The notes under the pieces were generated by a model. It was not told the origin of the DNA and did no database searches. It saw nothing but the letters and a program-made list of their open reading frames with translations. A stretch of DNA of 10,466 bases, from positions 1 through 10,466 of the forward strand of contig JAICYA010000033.1 of assembly GCA_025934455.1 (NCBI GenBank), read 5' to 3'. The stretch comes from Rudaea sp. Lineage in GTDB: Bacteria > Pseudomonadota > Gammaproteobacteria > Xanthomonadales > Rhodanobacteraceae. Shown here piece after piece: positions 6,004 through 10,466 of the stretch (positions within the stretch are counted from its first letter, which is position 1; every line of letters begins with the position of its first letter). Made by a program: the position numbers and the translations under genes.

Positions 6004-9000
6004 CGTCCGGTCCTTCACCAGGATTGCCGCCAGCATCTCCCCCGTCACCGGCTTGCGCACGAATGCATCCATGCCGGCGGCGCGGCACAACGCCTCTTCG
6101 TCGCCGCGCGAGCGCGCGCTGATGCCGACCAGCCACAGGCTGGGCTTGTCGTCCTTCGCCTCGCCCGCGCGGATCATGCGCGCGAGCGTCAACCCGTCGA
6201 CGCCGGGCAGATCCAGGTCGAGCAGCGCGACGGCGTAATCCGCGGCGGCGAGTTCGCCGAGTGCCGCCAGCCCATGCTCGACCCGACTCACGGCGTGGCC
6301 CTGCGCTTCGAGCAAACCAGCGATGGTGGCCGCGACCGTCGCATCGTCCTCGACGAGAAGAATGCGGCGCGACGTTGCAATGCGCGGCGATGCGGCATTT
6401 TCCACTTTTCCCGGCGCGGCGGATTCGGGCAACGGCAGTCCGACCCGGAACGTGCTGCCGCGGCCTGGCTCGCTGTCCAGATCGATCGTGCCGCCCATGC
6501 GCGCGACGAGTTCGCGACAGATCGCCAGGCCCAGGCCACTGCCGGAACGCCGCTGCGGGCCTTCGGCTTGTTCGAAGCGGCGAAACAGTCGCTCGCGCTC
6601 GGCGCTGGCAATGCCCGGCCCGCTGTCGCTGACCGTGAACGCGATGCCGGCGACGCTTCCACGCCTGGCCGACAATGCGATGACGCCGTGCTCGGTGAAC
6701 TTGACCGCGTTGTTGACGAGGTTGAGCAGGATTTGCTCAATGCGCAACGCATCGCCGACCAGCCAACGCGGCACGTCGTCCGCGATTGATAGCGTCCACG
6801 CCAGTCCGCGTTTCGCGGCCTGCGGCCGTGCCAACGCTTCGACCTGGCGCAGCAGCGCATGCAGATCGAACGGCGCGATATCCAGTTGCAGCTTGCCGGC
6901 TTCGATGCGCGCCAGGTCCAGCGAGTCGTTGACCAGGCGCAACAACAAGCGCCCGGATTCCTGGATCGCCTGCGCATAGCCAAGCTGCGTTTCGTCGAGT
7001 GGCGTACGCAACAGCAGTTCGGCCATACCGAGCACGCCGGTCATGGGCGTGCGGATCTCGTGGCCCATCGTGGCGAGAAAATCCGATTTCGCCGCACTCG
7101 CGCTCAGTGCGAACGCGCGCTGCTGCGTGGCCAGTTCCCAGGCATGCCGGCGTTTCAGGCGCAGGCGATAGGCGCGAAACGCGAATGCCACGAGCATCGC
7201 AATCAGCGCCGCATAGGCGACGTAGGCGAATGGCGTCGCCCACGGCGGCGCTGCCACGCGCACGCGCAGCGGCGCGGAGGGCGCGCTCCACCCGCCGCCG
7301 GCATCCGCGCCGCGCACGCGCAAGGCGTAATCGCCAGGCGGCAATTGCGCGTATTCGCGCTCGCCGCGATTGCCGCCGTCGATCCAGTCCGCGTCGAACC
7401 CGTCCAGTTTCCACTGATAGCGTTGCGCGACCGGATCGGCGAAGGCCAGCAGGCGCGCAGTCAGGCGCAGGTCACGATCCCGCCAACCGAGTTCGACGTC
7501 GGCCGCATCCAACGCGATGTCATTCCCTGTGCGGCGCACCCGGATACGATCCAGACGCGGTGGTGGCGGTGCGGCATTTTCCACAATGCGCGATGGTACA
7601 AAACCCGCAATGCCGGCCAGAGTGCCGCCGAAAATCGCGCCGTCGAAACGCTCGATCAATGGCGCGCGATTGAACTCGGCGCTGGCCAGGCCGTCGCCCG
7701 TGTCGAAGCGGCGTACACCGCGTGTGGCTGGGTCGAAACGCCACAGACCGCGCGCGCTCGCCACCCAGACGCGGCCTTGCGCATCCACCTGCATGCCGCC
7801 CGCGGTCAGGCCCGGCCAACCGTGCGACACATCGATGCGATCCAGCGGCGCCAAGGCACCATCGACGTAGCGGAAACGCGCCAACGCACCGATCTCGTGC
7901 AACCACAGCGTGCCATCGTCGGCGAACGCGAACGCCAACACGCGCTGCGCGGGCGCGCCGTCCACTGGCGCAAATCGTGTCGCCGCGGCATCGAGCCGAT
8001 CGAGCCCAGCGGCGCTTGCGGCGAGCAAGGCACCGTCCGGCGCGAAGCCGATCAGGCCGACGTCTGTACTGCGCAAGCCCTCCGCCTCGCCGAAGCGCGC
8101 GACCGCCAACGTCGCAGCTTCGATGCGCGCGATGCCGCCGCCGTCGCTGCTGGCCCAGACCGCGCCATCGCTTGCCTCGACCAGCAGGTCCACGCTGCCG
8201 GGCGCCAGCGCGTCGCGGCGCCTGGCGTCGACCGGAATATCGACGAATTTTCCATTCGTCCGATCGTATACGCGCAGCCCGTGCGCATGGCCGACCCAGA
8301 TGCGGCCGTCGCGGCCGGCGAGGATCGACCAGAGCGCGGACTCCGGCGCCTGCCAGCGCTGCGCATAACGTTCGATCTTCCCGGAATTCGGATCCAGGCG
8401 GTCGATGCCGCCGTCGAGATTGACCGACCATACGCCGCCCTGCGCATCGGCCGAGAGGCCTTCGACGCGGTTCGCGCTCAGGCTCGCCGCGTCGCGCGGA
8501 TCGTTGCGGTAAAGCGCGAAACGCCGCCAGTCCGGCGCGAGATACGCCATGCCGCCGCCGGTCGTGGCGAACCACAGGCCGCCGTCGCGGTCGCGCAGCG
8601 CATCGAAAACCTTCTTGCCGGGCAAGCTGCCGGCGACAGCGGCGTTTTCGGAATGCACGTCCACGCGCCCATCCGCGGCGCGACGCGCAAGGCCCTCGCG
8701 CGTGCCGATCCACAACGCGGCGTCGTTGCCCGCCGCCAGCGCGTACACGACCTTGTCCGGGAGCCGCGCGTCCTCCAGCACTTTTGCCTTGAGGTCGGCA
8801 CCGATGCGCAGCACGCCGCGGCGCGTGCCGGCGAGCATGCCGTCCGCCGTTTCCAGGAATACCGCCGCATTGATGCCGCCCGCGCCCGGCACGGCGGATG
8901 TATCCACATGGAGGAATTTGCCGTCGGCAGCGCGCACGTCGATGCCGGTGTCACTGCCTATCCACAGGTTTCCCGCGGCGTCGCCGCGCAATGCCAGCAC

Positions 9001-9546
9001 GTTGTCGGACGCGGGGCCATTCGACGCGCCGCCCTTGCTGCGAAAGTGTACGAATGTATTTGTGGATTCGTCGAGGCGGTCAAGGCCCATCGCATAGCCG
9101 CCGATCCAGATCGCGCCGGCCGCGTCCTGCGCGATCGCCCAGACGTCGTTGCCGGCAAGACTCGCCGGATTGCCGGCAGCGTGGCGGAAATGGCGGAATC
9201 CCGCACGCCGCACATCGAGCAGGTTCAGGCCAGCATCCTCGCCGCCGCACCAGATACGGTTGTCGCGGTCGACGAACAGCGCGGTGACGTCTGCTCCCGA
9301 CAGGCTCGCCGCATCGCCCGGATCGTTGCGATAGACGCGAAAGTCCACGCCGTCGTAGCGCGCCAAGCCGTCCGCCGTGCCAACCCAGATGTAGCCGTCG
9401 TGGTCCTGGGCGATTTTCCACACCGTACTCGACGGCAGCCCGTCCGCGGCGTCCAGCGTGCGGAAGTAAGGCGTCGCCGCGAGCTGTGGCACGTCGTTCG
9501 GCGGCGCCACGGCCGCTGCGGCCGCGAATAAAAGGCTGCCCCACAT
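5995..9546 (-). CDS. hybrid sensor histidine kinase with two-component-regulator propellers
   Basis: This 1183-residue one-piece sensor starts with a short hydrophobic N-terminus (residues 4-14, no basic residue). Fourteen propeller repeats follow, each centred on a G-x-[IL]W-hG-type strand; the motifs start near 51, 96, 144, 192, 233, 276, 322, 370, 414, 461, 505, 545, 591 and 636. This suggests two seven-bladed periplasmic propellers. A Y_Y_Y domain lies at about 690-766 and a membrane span at about 771-792. The kinase core has His829 (GHEIRTP), N box NLVNNAVKF at 942-950, G1 DSGPGI at 974-979 and G2 GSGLGLAI at 1002-1009. The receiver at 1061-1178 has acidic Asp1067/1068, phospho-acceptor Asp1110, Ser1143 and Lys1165. 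There is no DNA-binding or HPt output domain, so it needs a separate partner. Related sensors in other bacteria often respond to glycans; the ligand here is unknown. In-frame stops near 9605-9610 leave the ATG at 9546 as the only normal start, with GGGGAG 6 nt upstream. No cognate regulator is adjacent. Confidence 0.95.
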   Translation of the reverse strand: MWGSLLFAAAAAVAPPNDVPQLAATPYFRTLDAADGLPSSTVWKIAQDHDGYIWVGTADGLARYDGVDFRVYRNDPGDAASLSGADVTALFVDRDNRIWCGGEDAGLNLLDVRRAGFRHFRHAAGNPASLAGNDVWAIAQDAAGAIWIGGYAMGLDRLDESTNTFVHFRSKGGASNGPASDNVLALRGDAAGNLWIGSDTGIDVRAADGKFLHVDTSAVPGAGGINAAVFLETADGMLAGTRRGVLRIGADLKAKVLEDARLPDKVVYALAAGNDAALWIGTREGLARRAADGRVDVHSENAAVAGSLPGKKVFDALRDRDGGLWFATTGGGMAYLAPDWRRFALYRNDPRDAASLSANRVEGLSADAQGGVWSVNLDGGIDRLDPNSGKIERYAQRWQAPESALWSILAGRDGRIWVGHAHGLRVYDRTNGKFVDIPVDARRRDALAPGSVDLLVEASDGAVWASSDGGGIARIEAATLAVARFGEAEGLRSTDVGLIGFAPDGALLAASAAGLDRLDAAATRFAPVDGAPAQRVLAFAFADDGTLWLHEIGALARFRYVDGALAPLDRIDVSHGWPGLTAGGMQVDAQGRVWVASARGLWRFDPATRGVRRFDTGDGLASAEFNRAPLIERFDGAIFGGTLAGIAGFVPSRIVENAAPPPPRLDRIRVRRTGNDIALDAADVELGWRDRDLRLTARLLAFADPVAQRYQWKLDGFDADWIDGGNRGEREYAQLPPGDYALRVRGADAGGGWSAPSAPLRVRVAAPPWATPFAYVAYAALIAMLVAFAFRAYRLRLKRRHAWELATQQRAFALSASAAKSDFLATMGHEIRTPMTGVLGMAELLLRTPLDETQLGYAQAIQESGRLLLRLVNDSLDLARIEAGKLQLDIAPFDLHALLRQVEALARPQAAKRGLAWTLSIADDVPRWLVGDALRIEQILLNLVNNAVKFTEHGVIALSARRGSVAGIAFTVSDSGPGIASAERERLFRRFEQAEGPQRRSGSGLGLAICRELVARMGGTIDLDSEPGRGSTFRVGLPLPESAAPGKVENAASPRIATSRRILLVEDDATVAATIAGLLEAQGHAVSRVEHGLAALGELAAADYAVALLDLDLPGVDGLTLARMIRAGEAKDDKPSLWLVGISARSRGDEEALCRAAGMDAFVRKPVTGEMLAAILVKDRTSD

Positions 9547-9547
9547 G

Positions 9548-9565
9548 AAAAGCTCCCCAGCTTTT
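9548..9565 (-). promoter_or_regulatory. inverted repeat enclosing the kinase ribosome binding site
   Basis: On the message strand the sequence reads AAAAGCT-GGGG-AGCTTTT, a perfect 7-bp stem with a 4-nt loop, ending two bases before the ATG at 9546. The Shine-Dalgarno GGGGAG (9553-9558) is the loop plus the first two bases of the 3' arm. The stem is AU-rich and weak. It could modulate ribosome access, act as a dyad operator on DNA, or be chance. The inverted repeat is seen directly; its role is inference. Confidence 0.45.
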
Positions 9566-9613
9566 TCCCACGCCGATGATGCCTGAAATTCCTCCCGGCG
9601 CTATTACGCTTTT

Positions 9614-9643
9614 CTTATACCCGCGCGATCGCGATGCATTGAA
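9614..9643 (-). promoter_or_regulatory. candidate promoter for the sensor kinase gene
   Basis: Reading leftwards, TTCAAT (9638-9643) and TATAAG (9614-9619) are separated by 18 bp and resemble a weak -35 and a fair -10. They would start a message with a leader of roughly 60 nt before the ATG at 9546. The spacer contains the 10-bp palindrome CGCGATCGCG (9624-9633). The same AT-rich patch reads TTATAC on the other strand, but I cannot place a good promoter for yceI. The rest of the 168-bp divergent spacer (9547-9714) shows no gene. Confidence 0.3.
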
Positions 9644-9714
9644 TGTGCTCAGCGTTCGCCACCCGTCCAAATGCAGGGACCGCTTCCGCCCCAATCTGGC
9701 AAACTAGGCAGTGC

Positions 9715-10332
9715 ATGAACCTGCGATCCACAGTCCTTGTTGCGATGGCCGCGCCGGCGTTTTGCGCCATGCCGGCGCGTGCGTCGGACTACACCCTCGA
9801 TGCCGTGCACACCCAGGTGTATGCCTGCGCGAGCCACATGGGATTTTCCACGCCCTGTGCGCGCTTCAGGATAAAAAGTGGATTTTTCCACTTCGACGAC
9901 GGCGACTGGAGCACGGCCAGGATCGACGCGATCGTCAATGCCACATCGCTGGATCTTGGCGATGCGGCCTGGAACGCGAAAGTCCGCTCCTGGGAATTCC
10001 TCGAAACCGACAAATATCCCGAGGCGCATTTCGTTTCGAGGTCCGCTGAAAAAACCGGAGATAAATCCGCAGTCGTGCGTGGCGCGCTGACCTTGCGCGG
10101 CGTCACGCACATGCTCGACCTGAACGTGACGTTCAATCGCGCTGGCCTTGATCCCTATGACTTGCGCTACACCGCCGGCTTCGCCGCCACGGCGACGCTC
10201 AAGCGCGCGGATTTCGGCATGACGAAGTATTTGCCCGACATCGGCGACACGGTGCAAATCCGCATCGAGGCGGAAGGCTTGCGCGGAAAGCCCGCGCCGG
10301 TTCAAACTGCGCCGTCGCAACCGGAGCGGTGA
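9715..10332 (+). CDS. periplasmic YceI-family protein
   Basis: This 205-residue protein has a signal peptide (MNLR, hydrophobic 6-19, likely cleavage after ARA at 21-23) and then a YceI-like lipocalin fold. The first strand begins DYTLDAVHT. Later come GDWSTARIDAIVNATSLDLGD, WEFLETDKYPEAHFVS, a LTLRGVTHMLDLNVTF strand pair, and the end block FAATATLKRADFGMTKYLPDIGDTVQIRIEAE. YceI proteins bind long lipophilic molecules such as polyisoprenoid quinone precursors in the periplasm. Cys38 and Cys48 flank the first conserved HxGxS region, which is unusual for the family and could allow a disulfide. The ATG at 9715 is preferred over one at 9643, which would bury the signal peptide behind 24 unrelated residues. 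The stop is one base before the cytochrome b561 ATG, a pairing also seen as yceI-yceJ in E. coli. Confidence 0.92.
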   Translation: MNLRSTVLVAMAAPAFCAMPARASDYTLDAVHTQVYACASHMGFSTPCARFRIKSGFFHFDDGDWSTARIDAIVNATSLDLGDAAWNAKVRSWEFLETDKYPEAHFVSRSAEKTGDKSAVVRGALTLRGVTHMLDLNVTFNRAGLDPYDLRYTAGFAATATLKRADFGMTKYLPDIGDTVQIRIEAEGLRGKPAPVQTAPSQPER

Positions 10333-10333
10333 C

Positions 10334-10466
10334 ATGCTCAAGAGCGGACCGAATCACTGGGGCAGCCTCGCCAAGTTCTTCCACTGGACCATCGTCGTGC
10401 TGATTTTGGTGCAGGGCACGATCGGCCTGGTCATGGTCGAGCTGCCCAAGCGGCCAAACGTGATCC
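10334..10466 (+). CDS. cytochrome b561 family protein (N-terminal part, cut by window end)
   Basis: Forty-four codons are present before the window ends. The N-terminus has the cytochrome b561 pattern: a short polar head, then AKFFHWTIVVLILVQGTIGL, in which His17 of FFHW is an expected haem b ligand at the start of the first membrane helix, then ELPKRPN. These small four-helix membrane cytochromes pass electrons between the quinone pool and periplasmic partners and are often encoded beside YceI proteins. The ATG at 10334 follows the yceI stop by one base and has GGAG about 7 nt upstream, so the two genes are almost surely cotranscribed. The remaining haem ligands lie outside the window. Confidence 0.88.
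   Translation, partial: MLKSGPNHWGSLAKFFHWTIVVLILVQGTIGLVMVELPKRPNVI

Noticed and set aside
6391..7584. 15-base exact repeat TGCGGCATTTTCCAC at 6391-6405 and 7570-7584
   Set aside because: Both copies encode VENAA in linkers between domains of the sensor kinase; most likely coincidence of linker composition and codon preference.
6859..9531. 890-codon open frame on the + strand opposite the sensor kinase gene
   Set aside because: Its protein is a mix of Arg, Ala and His with no motif. It lies fully antisense to a gene with 14 propeller repeats and a complete kinase core, and such long shadows are common in GC-rich DNA.
9624..9633. Palindrome CGCGATCGCG in the divergent spacer, resembling the HIP1 octamer
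   Set aside because: Short GC palindromes are frequent at this base composition, and one copy gives no evidence of an operator.
1..10466. Search for IPTLxxWG-CTERM substrate, DNA-binding partner of the kinase, CRISPR, tRNA, transposase or defence genes
   Set aside because: None could be found on either strand; every sizeable non-overlapping open frame is explained by the listed genes.

Overview
The window is GC-rich chromosomal DNA with very little non-coding sequence. It most likely comes from a gammaproteobacterium of the Lysobacterales (Xanthomonadales), perhaps a Rhodanobacteraceae-like genus. The evidence is a short Xanthomonas-type PdxH, a compact XrtH-type exosortase, the order aroK-aroB-(WGR)-SPOR-hemE, and a periplasmic YceI followed by cytochrome b561. 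This placement rests on recalled family features, not on a database search. I see no tRNA, rRNA, CRISPR array, insertion sequence or integrase.

Layout. Positions 21-818 (+) encode a membrane di-iron fatty acid hydroxylase/sterol desaturase-family protein. It probably overlaps the last codons of an upstream gene cut off by the window edge. Positions 2171-815 (-) hold three genes read leftwards: xrtH (transpeptidase-like protein sorting), a dodecin (flavin-binding) and pdxH (FMN-dependent vitamin B6 synthesis). Dodecin and pdxH are 9 nt apart. Reading rightwards from a 37-bp divergent gap, positions 2209-6003 (+) form a tight five-gene cluster: aroK and aroB (shikimate pathway, ATGA overlap), a small WGR-domain protein, an exported SPOR-domain protein and hemE (haem synthesis). 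The largest gap in that cluster is 14 nt.

Positions 9546-5995 (-) encode a 1183-residue hybrid sensor kinase. It has 14 propeller repeats, a Y_Y_Y domain, one membrane span, a histidine kinase core and a C-terminal receiver. Its 3' end overlaps hemE by 9 bp. Its ribosome binding site lies in the loop of a perfect inverted repeat. A 168-bp divergent spacer (9547-9714) separates it from yceI and a cytochrome b561 gene truncated by the right edge.

Most of the window is conserved housekeeping and envelope biology. No clear new multi-gene system is visible. The points most worth a second look are the orphan XrtH, the dodecin-PdxH pairing, the shortened WGR motif in an aro/hem operon, the hairpin at the kinase start codon and the unusual cysteine pairs in two exported proteins.
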